NCBI RefSeq assembly: GCF_013337285.1
Contig: NZ_SUPW01000004.1
Span: 248,001-312,000, forward strand
Reading direction: 5' to 3'
Length of the DNA: 64,000 bases
Origin: Agrobacterium tumefaciens
GTDB taxonomy: Bacteria > Pseudomonadota > Alphaproteobacteria > Rhizobiales > Rhizobiaceae
This document shows, in pieces, positions 1 to 8,443 of this stretch; position 1 is the stretch's first letter; every line of letters starts with the position of its first letter. Position numbers and translations under genes: made by a program. The notes beneath the pieces were generated by a model, which made no database searches, had not been told where the DNA came from, and worked only from the letters and a program-made list of their open reading frames with translations.

Positions 1-748
1 CGAGATTCTCCCCGTAATTGGTGTTTCCTTCGGGAAGCTCCTTGGAATGGTGCCAGCGGTGCAGCCTCGGCGTGCTGAACACGTAGTCCAGCGGGCCGGT
101 TTTCATATCGACATTGCAATGGGTCAGAATGCCGATGAAGGCGGTAACGGCGCCAAGCCACCAGAAAACCTGCAAGGGTGCGCCCATCAAATAGAGCGGA
201 AGCTGACTGAGCGCGATCTTGAAGAGCGAGTCCGCCACATGAAAGCGGCCGGTATTGACCACCCACAGCCGGACAACGCTGTGATGCAGGGCATGGAAAC
301 GCCAGAAGAACACGGTTTCATGTGCGATACGATGCGCCCAGTAAAGGCCGAATTCAGCGATAGTGACCGCAAGTGCGACCTGAATGATCATCGGCAGGTC
401 GGAGGGCCAAAGATTGAACCGCATGGCCGCAAGCGGTTGCAGCACGTTGGCGGTCAACATCGGAAAGATTGCGCCTGCAACGGCGGCAAGCTGCACAAGA
501 CCCTTGGTCAACAGGGTGTGGCCGATGCTGGTTGCGGTTTCGCCATCGCCCTGAAGCCACTGAACCTCATAAGGGATATAGCGTTCCAGGAGAAACAGGC
601 TCAAAACCGCGCCCGCATAGACGCTCAGAAACGCGCCTATGGGATGGCTGCTGTTGAAGGCGAAATAGGAGCCGGCAAGGCCGGAGAGGAACACCATCGG
701 CCACGAACAATAGGCAAGGGCCTGTTTCACTGCGTGAGTTTTTGCCAT
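1..748 (-). CDS. olsE: OlsE-like di-iron fatty acid hydroxylase / sterol desaturase family (C-terminus beyond window)
   Basis: The gene starts with ATG at 748 and runs off the left edge, so 249 residues are visible and the C-terminus is missing. Several hydrophobic segments flank the histidine clusters HRIAH, FHALHHS and RLHRWHHS, which are the iron ligands of the membrane di-iron hydroxylase (sterol desaturase) superfamily. In rhizobia and Agrobacterium a member of this family, OlsE, hydroxylates the ornithine head group of ornithine lipids. I infer OlsE because olsB and olsA homologues lie in the same window and from remembered Agrobacterium gene order; the motifs alone only support a membrane hydroxylase. 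It would act in the inner membrane. The downstream neighbour (772-1077) reads the same way but sits upstream in transcription order. Confidence 0.68.
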   Translation of the reverse strand, partial: MAKTHAVKQALAYCSWPMVFLSGLAGSYFAFNSSHPIGAFLSVYAGAVLSLFLLERYIPYEVQWLQGDGETATSIGHTLLTKGLVQLAAVAGAIFPMLTANVLQPLAAMRFNLWPSDLPMIIQVALAVTIAEFGLYWAHRIAHETVFFWRFHALHHSVVRLWVVNTGRFHVADSLFKIALSQLPLYLMGAPLQVFWWLGAVTAFIGILTHCNVDMKTGPLDYVFSTPRLHRWHHSKELPEGNTNYGENL

Positions 749-771
749 GAATTTCAATTCCCGTCCGGCAA

Positions 772-1077
772 TCATTTACCATTCAACCAGCGACGCAACT
801 CTCCGCAGGATCGCGGTTGCCCGTCGCTGACGCGCCCGTCCCTGCATGGATCGGTGCGCATTGGCCGCATCGGCCGATAATAATCCCATTCCCTGCGATC
901 ATACCTGTCGCTGCGTCGCAATTCCCGTTTCAGCTCGTCGCAACTGCGTGGTATTCCATCGTTTAAGCTACCATCCGTACAGGGGTCGTAGACCCTGTGT
1001 TGCGCCATTGCTTCCGGCACTGCGACCGGTTGAAGACTGAAGAATAGCGAGCCAACCAGAAGTGTGAACAATCGCAT
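772..1077 (-). CDS. Small secreted protein with duplicated DPCxDG...PRSC motif, function unknown
   Basis: A 101-residue protein that I do not recognise. Residues 1-25 look like a signal peptide (positive Arg2, hydrophobic core, cleavage likely after AMA), so it should be exported to the periplasm. The mature part holds two copies of one unit, at about residues 31-53 and 76-98, both fitting DPCxDGxxxDGxPRSCxEL. Each copy has two cysteines, which could form a disulfide. A basic/aromatic linker rich in Arg and Tyr separates them. The start is supported by AGGTG four bases before the ATG. It lies 23 bp upstream of the olsE start on the same strand and could be cotranscribed with it. No function can be assigned. 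Confidence 0.65.
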   Translation of the reverse strand: MRLFTLLVGSLFFSLQPVAVPEAMAQHRVYDPCTDGSLNDGIPRSCDELKRELRRSDRYDRREWDYYRPMRPMRTDPCRDGRVSDGQPRSCGELRRWLNGK

Positions 1078-1226
1078 CGGTCACCTGTTTCGTTGAGAAG
1101 ATCAGGTCACTATTCTTCATTAGATTGCATGAGCATGGCATGCGGTCGTCACGTCGGCTGGACAGGCTTTTTTGGTAACTGAGGTGCCCAACCCTGACAT
1201 CGCGCACCTCCAGGTTCAGATATGTC

Positions 1227-2801
1227 TTAGCTGATTCGGATGGCAATATAGAGAAGCGTCAGCGCAATCACCCACAGCGCAATCCGCCCCCATTTGGTAT
1301 GGCGCGCTTCCGCCTTGCCGATGGCTTCGGCTGTCTGGGCATCAAAACGCAAGCCGTTTTCGCTCATATACATCAGTTCGGAATGCAGCTTTTCCGTCTT
1401 GGCGGCGATCTCGGGTGCCGCTTCAGCAAGCTTTAGAGCGGCCTTCATGCCGTCTTTCAGATCGGTGACGATGCGCTTCGGGCCGAGATTGTCCCTGATC
1501 CAGCCGCCGACGACCGGATCGGCCGCTTTCCACATGTTGAAGCGCGGGTTGAGCATGCGCGACACGCCTTCCACCACCACCATGGTCTTTTGCAGCATCA
1601 CCAGTTCCGGCCGCGTTTCCATGTCGAAAAGCTCGGTCACTTCGAACAGCAGGGTCAACAGCTTGCCCATGGAGATCGTCTCGGCCGGCTGCCCGTGGAT
1701 CGGCTCGCCAATGGCGCGGATCGCCTGTGCGAAGCTGGCTTTATCGTGATGGCCCGGCACATAACCGGCCTCGAAATGGACTTCCGCCACCCGCATGTAA
1801 TCGCGCGTGATAAAGCCGTAGAGGATTTCGGCGAGGAAGCGGCGTTCCTTTTTGCCGAGGCGTCCGGCAATGCCCATATCGACAGCGACGATCATGCCAT
1901 TCGCATCGACGAAGAGATTGCCGGGATGCATGTCGGCATGGAAAAAGCCGTCGCGCAGCGTGTGCCGCAGGAAGGACTGGATGAGCGTGTCGGCAAGCTG
2001 GTTCAGGTCGTGACCGGCGGCCTTCAGCCCTTCGATATCCGACATCTTGACGCCGTCGATCCACTCCATGGTGACGACATCGCGGCCAGTGCGCTCCCAG
2101 TCGACTTCCGGAACGCGGAAACCGGGATCATCCTTTGTGTTTTCGGCAAGTTCGGAAAGGGCGGCGGCCTCGAGCCGCAGATCCATTTCGATCTTGGTCG
2201 TCTGCTCCAGCGTGCGTGTCACCTCCACTGGCCGCAGACGGCGGGCTGAACGGACAAAGCGCTGCTGCAGGTCGGCAATCAGATACATCGCCTCCAGATC
2301 GTTCTGGAAACGCTGGCGCACGCCGGGGCGGATGACCTTGACGGCCATCTTTCGCGGTCCCTTCGGAGTATCCACCATTGCCGGGTGAACTTGGGCGATG
2401 GAGGCCGCCGCGATCGGATCGCCGAATTCCCTGTAGAGATCAGAAACCGAACGACCGAGCGAGCCCTCGATATTGGCCTTCGCCGCGGCGGCCGGGAAAA
2501 ATGCCATACGGTCCTGAAGGCTTGCGAGATCGTCGGCGAAATCGGCACCCACCACATCCGGGCGGGTGGCCAGAAACTGCCCCATCTTCACATAAGACGG
2601 TCCAAGCCGCTCGACGGCTGTTGCCAGCCGATCGCTACGCTGCGCCCGTTTGGCCTTGCTGCGGGCGAAGGGTTTAAGCAGTGCTTTCAACGCTTGCGCG
2701 GGAGCAGGAAGGTCGTCGGACGGCAAGGCCAGCACGACGCCTTCGCGCACGAGAACCCAGCCAACCCTTGCGAGGCGGAAATATGCGCCCAAAGTGCTCA
2801 T
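1227..2801 (-). CDS. ubiB: UbiB: ABC1/ADCK-type ubiquinone biosynthesis accessory kinase-like protein
   Basis: This 524-residue protein belongs to the UbiB/ABC1/ADCK atypical kinase family required for ubiquinone synthesis; the bacterial members are ATPases thought to help lipid precursors leave the membrane rather than classical kinases. The family-specific KxGQ motif is seen as KMGQFLATRPD near residue 71, followed by the Ala-rich nucleotide loop (AAASIAQVH), a kinase-like catalytic segment (FFHADMHPGN) and the metal-binding segment (AVDMGIAG). The C-terminus ends in a single transmembrane helix (about residues 505-522), as expected for UbiB. It lies 36 bp downstream of ubiE on the same strand, so the two probably form a ubiE-ubiB operon. 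Its 3' end faces a 149-bp gap with no clear terminator. Confidence 0.95.
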   Translation of the reverse strand: MSTLGAYFRLARVGWVLVREGVVLALPSDDLPAPAQALKALLKPFARSKAKRAQRSDRLATAVERLGPSYVKMGQFLATRPDVVGADFADDLASLQDRMAFFPAAAAKANIEGSLGRSVSDLYREFGDPIAAASIAQVHPAMVDTPKGPRKMAVKVIRPGVRQRFQNDLEAMYLIADLQQRFVRSARRLRPVEVTRTLEQTTKIEMDLRLEAAALSELAENTKDDPGFRVPEVDWERTGRDVVTMEWIDGVKMSDIEGLKAAGHDLNQLADTLIQSFLRHTLRDGFFHADMHPGNLFVDANGMIVAVDMGIAGRLGKKERRFLAEILYGFITRDYMRVAEVHFEAGYVPGHHDKASFAQAIRAIGEPIHGQPAETISMGKLLTLLFEVTELFDMETRPELVMLQKTMVVVEGVSRMLNPRFNMWKAADPVVGGWIRDNLGPKRIVTDLKDGMKAALKLAEAAPEIAAKTEKLHSELMYMSENGLRFDAQTAEAIGKAEARHTKWGRIALWVIALTLLYIAIRIS

Positions 2802-2837
2802 GCTTATGCCTGTCTCCTGCTTCTGCTGGCCATGCTC

Positions 2838-3614
2838 TTAAAGCTTCCAGCCGGAATGCAGGGCGGCAATGCCGCCGGTGTAATTGGTATAGGAGACGCG
2901 GGAGAAACCGGCGGTACGGATCATCGCCGCGAAATCCTCCTGATTGGGGAATTTGCGGATCGACTCGACCAGATATTGATAAGGCTCGGCGTCGCCGGTG
3001 ATCATCTTGCCGAATTGCGGAATGGCGTTGAACGACCAGGCATCATAGACGCGGTCGAGCAACGGCATTTCGACTTCGGAAAATTCCAGCACCAGCAACC
3101 GTCCGCCGCGTTTCAGCACGCGATGGGCCTCCTTCAGCGCGACATCAATGCGTGGCACGTTGCGAATGCCGAAGGCGACGGTATAGGCATCGAATGTATT
3201 CGCCTCGAAGGGCAGATCCTCGGCATTCGCCTCGACAAAAGTCAGATTATCGGAGAGCTTCCTTTTGGCTGCGCGCTCTTCGCCAACGGCAAGCATCGAG
3301 CCGTTGATATCGAGAACGGTGGCATGCGCCAGACGATTGGAGGCTTCAACGATGCGAAACGCGATATCGCCGGTGCCGCCTGCCACATCAAGAACCTTAT
3401 AGGAAGCATCCTTGCGCGGTGAAAGCGAAGACACCATGGCGTCCTTCCACAGCCGGTGCAGGCCGGCCGACATCACGTCGTTCATGATGTCGTAGCGCTT
3501 GGCCACCTTGTGAAAGACCTCGTTGACCATCCCCTGCTTCTGGCCTTCATTCACCTTGTGAAAGCCATAGGACGTTTCCATGCCGCCTTCGGCGGTGGTG
3601 CGGGCATCGGTCAT
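2838..3614 (-). CDS. ubiE: UbiE: ubiquinone/menaquinone biosynthesis C-methyltransferase
   Basis: A 258-residue SAM-dependent methyltransferase that adds the C-methyl group to the 2-polyprenyl-1,4-benzoquinol ring in ubiquinone synthesis. The Ubie/COQ5 family pattern is clear: the N-terminal [16 protein letters not shown] block, the SAM-binding motif [13 protein letters not shown], and the conserved AFGIRNVP and LEFS segments. I chose the ATG at 3614 (protein beginning MTDARTT) rather than the longer reading frame from 3647, because the extra 11 residues are not family-like. It is the first gene of the ubiE-ubiB pair. The gene is divergent from mutM, with a 142-bp shared promoter region. Confidence 0.96.
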   Translation of the reverse strand: MTDARTTAEGGMETSYGFHKVNEGQKQGMVNEVFHKVAKRYDIMNDVMSAGLHRLWKDAMVSSLSPRKDASYKVLDVAGGTGDIAFRIVEASNRLAHATVLDINGSMLAVGEERAAKRKLSDNLTFVEANAEDLPFEANTFDAYTVAFGIRNVPRIDVALKEAHRVLKRGGRLLVLEFSEVEMPLLDRVYDAWSFNAIPQFGKMITGDAEPYQYLVESIRKFPNQEDFAAMIRTAGFSRVSYTNYTGGIAALHSGWKL

Positions 3615-3756
3615 CGTCTGTCTCCATATTATTGCGTGGCGGACCATAGCGGAAACGCCATGGCGACGCTATCTGTTGCCGCATCGCCTGGGCGCGACAT
3701 TTCGCGTGCATTGTATAGACCACATGGTCCTAACGATAAACTGCCGGATAAGCCAG

Positions 3757-4653
3757 ATGCCAGAATTGCCAGAAGTCGAAACTGTCAGACGCGGCCTCGC
3801 CCCCGCCATGGAAGGGGCAAGGGTCCGCAAACTCCACCTTGGCCGCCCCGATCTGCGTTTTCCATTCCCTGAGGATTTTGCGACGCTGATCGAAGGCAAA
3901 ACGATCATATCGCTTGGGCGCCGGGCGAAATATCTTTTGATCGAACTGGAGGACGGGCTGACGATCATTGCCCATCTCGGCATGTCCGGCTCGTTCCGGG
4001 TCGAGGCGGAGGCGGATGAAGCCGGCAATACGCCCGGCGCGTTTCATTATGCCCGCTCAAAGGATGGCAAGCACGACCATGTCGTCTTTCATCTGGATAA
4101 GGGAGAGGAGCGCGTCTGCGTCATCTATAATGACCCGCGCCGTTTCGGCTTCATGCATCTGGTGGAGCGCAACAAGCTCGATCTCTATCCGGCTTTTGCG
4201 GAGCTTGGGCCGGAGCCAACAGGCAATGCATTGAGCGCCGATTATCTGGCAGGCCGGTTTGCGGGCAAGAGCCAGCCCTTGAAAGGCACGCTGCTGGATC
4301 AGAAGGTCATTGCCGGCCTCGGCAATATCTATGTCTGCGAGGCGCTGTGGCGCGCTCATCTTTCTCCTTTGCGGGCAGCGGGAACGCTGGTGACGACATC
4401 AGGCAAGCCCAAAGCACAGCTCACCGATCTCACGGAAAAAATCCGCGACGTTATCGCGGACGCCATCGCCGCCGGCGGCTCGTCTTTGCGCGACCATATA
4501 CAGACGGACGGAACGCTCGGTTATTTCCAGCATTCCTTTTCGGTCTACGATCAGGAAGGCCAGCCTTGCCGGACACCCGGCTGCGGGGGTACGGTTGAAA
4601 GAGTGGTGCAGGCCGGTCGTTCGACCTTCTATTGCGCCGCCTGCCAGAAGTGA
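3757..4653 (+). CDS. mutM: MutM (Fpg): formamidopyrimidine-DNA glycosylase
   Basis: A 298-residue DNA repair glycosylase/AP lyase that removes 8-oxoguanine and other oxidised purines. After processing the protein begins PELPEVETV, so the catalytic Pro and Glu are present. The conserved Lys lies in LGRRAKYLL, the helix-two-turn-helix in [11 protein letters not shown], and the C-terminal zinc finger is C-x4-C with a second CAAC pair in the last 28 residues. The reading frame stays open 59 codons upstream, but MPELPE at 3757 is fixed by family knowledge because the N-terminal proline must be exposed. It is transcribed divergently from ubiE and is followed after 47 bp by the enoyl-CoA hydratase gene. 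Confidence 0.98.
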   Translation: MPELPEVETVRRGLAPAMEGARVRKLHLGRPDLRFPFPEDFATLIEGKTIISLGRRAKYLLIELEDGLTIIAHLGMSGSFRVEAEADEAGNTPGAFHYARSKDGKHDHVVFHLDKGEERVCVIYNDPRRFGFMHLVERNKLDLYPAFAELGPEPTGNALSADYLAGRFAGKSQPLKGTLLDQKVIAGLGNIYVCEALWRAHLSPLRAAGTLVTTSGKPKAQLTDLTEKIRDVIADAIAAGGSSLRDHIQTDGTLGYFQHSFSVYDQEGQPCRTPGCGGTVERVVQAGRSTFYCAACQK

Positions 4654-4700
4654 CTGAGCCAAGAGTAATGGGCCGGAATAACGGAGAAGGGGAGATTGCC

Positions 4701-5474
4701 GTGGATTATGAAACGATACTGGTCGAGAAGCGTGATGAGGTGGGCGTCATCACGCTCAACCGCCCCAAGGCGCTCAACGCCCTCAACTCGGTGCTTCTGA
4801 AAGAACTGCGACACATTCTCTCTTCTTTCTCCGCCGATGATTCCATCGGTGCGATCATCATCACAGGCTCGGAAAAGGCATTTGCCGCAGGCGCCGACAT
4901 CAAGGAAATGCAGGGGCTGGATTTTGTCGACGCTTATGTTGGCGACTTTCTCGGCGGCTGGGACGAGGTAGCCTCGACGAGGAAGCCGGTTATCGCCGCC
5001 GTTTCGGGTTTTGCGCTCGGTGGCGGCTGCGAGCTGGCAATGATGTGCGATTTCATCATCGCTTCGGAAACGGCGAAGTTCGGCCAGCCGGAGATCACCC
5101 TCGGCGTCATTCCCGGCATGGGTGGCTCACAGCGGCTGACACGGGCGGTGGGCAAGGCAAAGGCCATGGATTTGGTTCTGACCGGCCGCATGATGGATGC
5201 GGCGGAGGCCGAGCGTGCCGGTCTCGTCTCGCGCATCGTACCGGCCGCAAATCTGATGGAGGAGGCGGTGGAGGCTGCTACCCGCATCGCTTCGCTGTCA
5301 CGTGCCTCGGTTCTTATGGCCAAGGAAAGCGTCAATCGCTCCTTCGAGGTGTCGCTGGCGGAAGGCTTGAGATACGAAAGGCGATCCTTTCAGTCGCTCT
5401 TTGCAACGGCGGATCAGAAGGAGGGCATGGCGGCCTTCATCGAAAAGCGCAAACCCGTTTTCCGGAATCGCTAG
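4701..5474 (+). CDS. Enoyl-CoA hydratase (crotonase family)
   Basis: A 257-residue crotonase-fold enzyme that hydrates trans-2-enoyl-CoA to 3-hydroxyacyl-CoA in fatty acid (or amino acid) degradation. The oxyanion-hole segment AAGADIKEM (about 62-70), the glycine-rich GFALGGGCE with Glu111 and the GQPE segment with Glu131 match the two catalytic glutamates, which are 20 residues apart as in mitochondrial hydratase. I chose GTG at 4701 because AAGGGGAG lies just upstream and the protein then begins MDYETILV, as family members do; the frame is open to 4632, overlapping mutM, but those residues are not conserved. A palindromic repeat begins one base after the stop. The specific substrate chain length cannot be told. 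Confidence 0.93.
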   Translation: MDYETILVEKRDEVGVITLNRPKALNALNSVLLKELRHILSSFSADDSIGAIIITGSEKAFAAGADIKEMQGLDFVDAYVGDFLGGWDEVASTRKPVIAAVSGFALGGGCELAMMCDFIIASETAKFGQPEITLGVIPGMGGSQRLTRAVGKAKAMDLVLTGRMMDAAEAERAGLVSRIVPAANLMEEAVEAATRIASLSRASVLMAKESVNRSFEVSLAEGLRYERRSFQSLFATADQKEGMAAFIEKRKPVFRNR

Positions 5475-5522
5475 GGGCATCGGACCGAAAAGTGTAACGC
5501 GGTTTTCGGATCAACCGATGCC
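5475..5522 (+). repeat. Intergenic nested palindrome, copy A
   Basis: The outer arms GGCATCGG and CCGATGCC and the inner arms CCGAAAA and TTTTCGG form a nested perfect dyad around the loop GTGTAACGCGG. The element starts one base after the stop codon of the hydratase gene. The same layout occurs at 28843, 46924, 60538 and 60601. It probably folds as a stable hairpin in the 3' UTR. Confidence 0.85.
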
Positions 5523-5532
5523 TGAGTAAAAA

Positions 5533-5575
5533 TTAGAGCGGCGGAAGGATTCCGTTTTTGTCTCCGCCGCTCTAA
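5533..5575. repeat. Perfect 13-bp inverted repeat (hairpin)
   Basis: The arm TTAGAGCGGCGGA is matched exactly by TCCGCCGCTCTAA after a 17-nt loop that contains a T-run. There is no T-run after the right arm, so it is a poor intrinsic terminator; it may be a second type of intergenic palindrome or a transcript-end stabiliser. The rest of the 5475-5769 gap should hold the rpsT promoter, but I could not pick clear -35/-10 boxes. Confidence 0.8.
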
Positions 5576-5769
5576 GGAGTCGGAATATCGGCGTTTTCCG
5601 CCATTTGCGCGTTGACGGACGTGCGCTTTAGCGGTATATGCCCGCCCACGGTTAAGGAAAGCCATCCGGCTTGTCCGAAATTACTCCCGCATTCTTGGGT
5701 TAAGTGAGGTCGTCGAACGACCCGATCCTCTGGTTGCGGAATTTGGTTTGAATTCGAAGAGAGGCATAC

Positions 5770-6036
5770 ATGGCCAATACAACTTCGGCGAAAAAGGCGA
5801 CCCGCAAGATCGCTCGCCGTACCGCAGTCAACAAGGCTCGCCGTTCGCGCGTTCGCGGCTTCATTCGCAAGGTCGAGGAAGCCATCGCTTCCGGCGATCT
5901 GGCAATCGCCACCGAAGCTCTGAAGGCAGCTCAGCCTGAGATCCAGCGCGCAGCTACCCGCGGCGTCCTGCACGGCAACACCGCATCCCGCAAGGTATCG
6001 CGTCTTGCACAGCGCGTTAAGGCTCTTTCCGCCTAA
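5770..6036 (+). CDS. rpsT: RpsT: 30S ribosomal protein S20
   Basis: An 88-residue, very basic protein with the S20 family pattern: [10 protein letters not shown] at the N-terminus, the [13 protein letters not shown] block that contacts 16S rRNA, and the [17 protein letters not shown]-terminal helix. It binds the 5' domain of 16S rRNA early in small-subunit assembly. The start ATG follows AGAGAGGC. The gene is monocistronic in appearance: a strong intrinsic terminator lies at 6061-6094, and a long non-coding gap separates it from dnaA. The rpsT-dnaA order is common in Rhizobiales. Confidence 0.99.
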   Translation: MANTTSAKKATRKIARRTAVNKARRSRVRGFIRKVEEAIASGDLAIATEALKAAQPEIQRAATRGVLHGNTASRKVSRLAQRVKALSA

Positions 6037-6060
6037 TCCGGCTAATCACAAATAACTATT

Positions 6061-6094
6061 CAAAAAGCCTGGTCTTTTGACCGGGCTTTTTGTG
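6061..6094 (+). terminator. Intrinsic terminator of rpsT
   Basis: The stem AAAAAGCCTGGTC pairs with GACCGGGCTTTTT across a TTTT loop (one T/G wobble), 24 bp after the rpsT stop, and ends in a T-run. Confidence 0.9.
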
Positions 6095-6807
6095 ATTCTA
6101 ACCGCCTGTTAATCATTCCTGCCGTAACGTGACAAACGCGTGTCAGATGGACGACAGGAAATATTAAATAAAAACAATGACTTGCTGGAGGTCTCTCGGA
6201 AAATGGGAAGCTTTCTCTACGGAAGTCGTGACCAGTTTTGAGTCAAGAAGATTTTTATTTTTTTACCAAAACAGGCTCTCTAAAATTGCCAAAATTGAAT
6301 CTCATTGATTCATAAGCGATTCTGCTTCGGGCCTTGCCGGTGATGCAAAACGGCCTTTGTGAGTCAATGGCCGTTCTGAGTTTTTGCAGAAAAAACGCCA
6401 TTGATCTCTCCCCACGATCCTGCCTAAATGCATTTCAACAAGGGGTGCGGATCTCAGTCCACAGATTATCTCGATGATAATATCGACGATATTCACCTTC
6501 TTGCTGGCGGGTCTTTCGAGGCCCGTTTTCTCAGGTCATGGAGCTTTTTGCGCCGTTTCGGTCTCGGAACGGGCAGGGGTTTTTTGTCCTCAAGAATACG
6601 CCTTAGGGTTGTGGCGAAAGGAGCGTCTTTAGCGTGTCGCAGGCCTCTCCATGAGGGGGAGGGAAATGGGATAACCGGCTCGCAAACAAGTAGTAGCCTT
6701 TGATGCTCTTTCGAGGGGAGCGCTGAAGGCGGGAATAATACGAGGGGGATCTCTGGCGATCGATTTTTGATCGTCAGGCTATGATTGGCAATTTGAAAGG
6801 CGGCAAT
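6095..6807 (+). promoter_or_regulatory. Non-coding dnaA upstream region
   Basis: About 710 bp without a convincing gene; the small open frames here have no good start or family-like residues. It contains an AT-rich tract (about 6160-6310), five GANTC sites (6094, 6240, 6307, 6318, 6361), an 8-bp inverted repeat TCAATGGC/GCCATTGA (6364-6404), a perfect 15-bp palindrome AATATCGACGATATT (6479-6493) and a leader hairpin (6753-6777). I found no clear cluster of TTATCCACA-type DnaA boxes, so I do not call an origin. It most likely holds the dnaA promoter and its cell-cycle control sites. Confidence 0.6.
6753..6777 (+). promoter_or_regulatory. Leader hairpin just upstream of dnaA
   Basis: CTGGCGATC pairs with GATCGTCAG (nine pairs, one G-U wobble) around a GATTTTT loop, ending 30 bp before the chosen dnaA ATG. 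It has no T-run after the stem, so it is more likely a leader structure or protein site than a terminator. Its function is unknown. Confidence 0.5.
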
Positions 6808-8370
6808 ATGCAATTGAATTTGGCGATGGGTGCGGTGGCCGATGGGGACCGCGCACCGAAGGCTCGTGATGCAGCTTGCTCAGAAGCGGCAGGGGACAAA
6901 TCGGCAATGAAGCACGATGCGCTGTTTGAACGTTTTAGCGCGCGGCTCAAGGCACAGGTTGGTCCCGAGGTCTATGCAAGCTGGTTTGCACGGCTTAAAC
7001 TCCATACCGTTTCGAAAAGCGTCGTCCGCTTTACCGTTCCGACGACCTTTCTGAAGTCCTGGATCAACAACCGTTACATGGATTTGATCACCAGCCTCGT
7101 CCAGAGCGAGGATCCGGATGTGCTGAAGGTGGAAATTCTTGTCCGCTCGGCCAGCCGTCCGGTTCGTCCGGCGCAGACTGACGAACGGGTGCAGCCCGCA
7201 CCTGAAGTCGGGGCGGCTCCGCGTAACAAGTCCTTCATTCCGTCGCAGCCCGCGACAGCGCCTTCCGCACAGCCTGCGGCGGCGCAGGCGACCCTGCGTC
7301 AGGGTGGCTCCGGGCCGCTGTTTGGTTCGCCGCTCGATACACGTTTCACCTTCGATACCTTTGTCGAAGGCTCGTCCAACCGTGTCGCACTTGCGGCGGC
7401 AAAGACGATCGCCGAAGCCGGTGCCGGCGCCGTGCGCTTCAACCCGCTGTTCATCCATGCGGGTGTCGGCCTTGGCAAGACGCATCTTCTGCAGGCCATC
7501 GCCAATGCCGCCATCGACAGCCCGCGCAATCCGCGCGTGGTCTATCTGACGGCTGAATATTTTATGTGGCGTTTTGCAACTGCGATCCGCGACAATGATG
7601 CCCTGACGCTGAAGGACACGCTGCGCAATATCGATCTGCTCGTCATCGACGACATGCAGTTCCTGCAGGGCAAGATGATCCAGCACGAATTCTGCCACCT
7701 GCTGAACATGCTGCTCGACAGCGCCAAGCAGGTCGTGGTGGCGGCAGACCGTGCGCCGTGGGAGCTGGAATCGCTCGATCCGCGTGTGCGTTCCCGTCTT
7801 CAGGGCGGCATGGCGATCGAGATCGAAGGTCCCGATTACGACATGCGCTATGAAATGCTCAACCGTCGTATGGGTTCTGCACGTCAGGACGATCCGTCTT
7901 TCGAGATTTCGGACGAAATCCTGACCCATGTGGCCAAAAGCGTGACGGCGAGCGGACGCGAGCTTGAAGGCGCCTTCAACCAGCTGATGTTCCGCCGCTC
8001 TTTTGAGCCGAACCTCTCGGTTGACCGTGTCGATGAGCTGCTGTCGCACCTCGTCGGAAGCGGTGAGGCCAAGCGCGTGCGCATCGAGGATATTCAGCGC
8101 ATCGTCGCCAGACACTATAATGTGTCGCGACAGGAGCTGGTTTCCAACCGCCGCACCCGCGTCATCGTCAAGCCGCGCCAGATCGCCATGTATCTGGCCA
8201 AGATGCTGACGCCGCGCTCCTTCCCCGAGATCGGTCGCCGTTTCGGCGGTCGCGACCACACCACGGTTCTCCACGCGGTGCGCAAGATCGAGGAACTGAT
8301 TTCCGGCGACACCAAGCTCGGCCACGAGGTTGAGCTGTTGAAGCGGCTGATCAACGAAAACAACGCATGA
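6808..8370 (+). CDS. dnaA: DnaA: chromosomal replication initiator
   Basis: About 520 residues. DnaA binds DnaA boxes and melts the origin. Domain I (near residues 35-110) contains the family segment [13 protein letters not shown]; a Pro/Ala-rich domain II linker follows; domain III is an AAA+ ATPase with Walker [14 protein letters not shown] and Walker [11 protein letters not shown]; domain IV ends in the DNA-binding signature [17 protein letters not shown] prefer ATG 6808 (MQLNLAM) because AAAGGCGG lies just upstream; alternatives are ATG 6781 (no good ribosome site) and ATG 6907 (MKHDALF), which is where many family members begin. A terminator follows immediately. Regulation by CcrM methylation is plausible from the upstream GANTC cluster. 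Confidence 0.97.
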   Translation: MQLNLAMGAVADGDRAPKARDAACSEAAGDKSAMKHDALFERFSARLKAQVGPEVYASWFARLKLHTVSKSVVRFTVPTTFLKSWINNRYMDLITSLVQSEDPDVLKVEILVRSASRPVRPAQTDERVQPAPEVGAAPRNKSFIPSQPATAPSAQPAAAQATLRQGGSGPLFGSPLDTRFTFDTFVEGSSNRVALAAAKTIAEAGAGAVRFNPLFIHAGVGLGKTHLLQAIANAAIDSPRNPRVVYLTAEYFMWRFATAIRDNDALTLKDTLRNIDLLVIDDMQFLQGKMIQHEFCHLLNMLLDSAKQVVVAADRAPWELESLDPRVRSRLQGGMAIEIEGPDYDMRYEMLNRRMGSARQDDPSFEISDEILTHVAKSVTASGRELEGAFNQLMFRRSFEPNLSVDRVDELLSHLVGSGEAKRVRIEDIQRIVARHYNVSRQELVSNRRTRVIVKPRQIAMYLAKMLTPRSFPEIGRRFGGRDHTTVLHAVRKIEELISGDTKLGHEVELLKRLINENNA

Positions 8371-8399
8371 AAAAAGCGGCCTCCGGGCCGCTTTTTTTT
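8369..8399. terminator. Bidirectional terminator between dnaA and hemW
   Basis: AAAAAAGCGGCC pairs with GGGCCGCTTTTTT around a TCC loop, directly after the dnaA stop. A-runs and T-runs on both sides let it serve dnaA (plus) and the converging hemW operon (minus). Confidence 0.92.
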
Positions 8400-8443
8400 G
8401 GCTTCTCATCTGTCGATTGTCTCAGGGTCGGCAAGGCTGCCGG

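Noticed and set aside
47..880. Plus-strand open frame of 277 codons
   Set aside because: It is antisense to the OlsE-like gene, which has intact histidine boxes on the minus strand.
968..1246. Minus-strand frame overlapping ubiB end and the small secreted gene
   Set aside because: It overlaps two better-supported genes, and the sequence has no signal or domain.
2385..3422. 345-codon plus frame across ubiB/ubiE
   Set aside because: It is antisense to two clear ubiquinone genes and has no motif.
6100..6800. Replication origin next to dnaA
   Set aside because: No cluster of TTATCCACA-type boxes was found, and in Rhizobiales the main origin usually lies near hemE rather than dnaA.
6880..8409. 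509-codon open frame antisense to dnaA
   Set aside because: It mirrors the dnaA codon pattern of a GC-rich gene, has no family-like sequence and no ribosome site; dnaA is certain.
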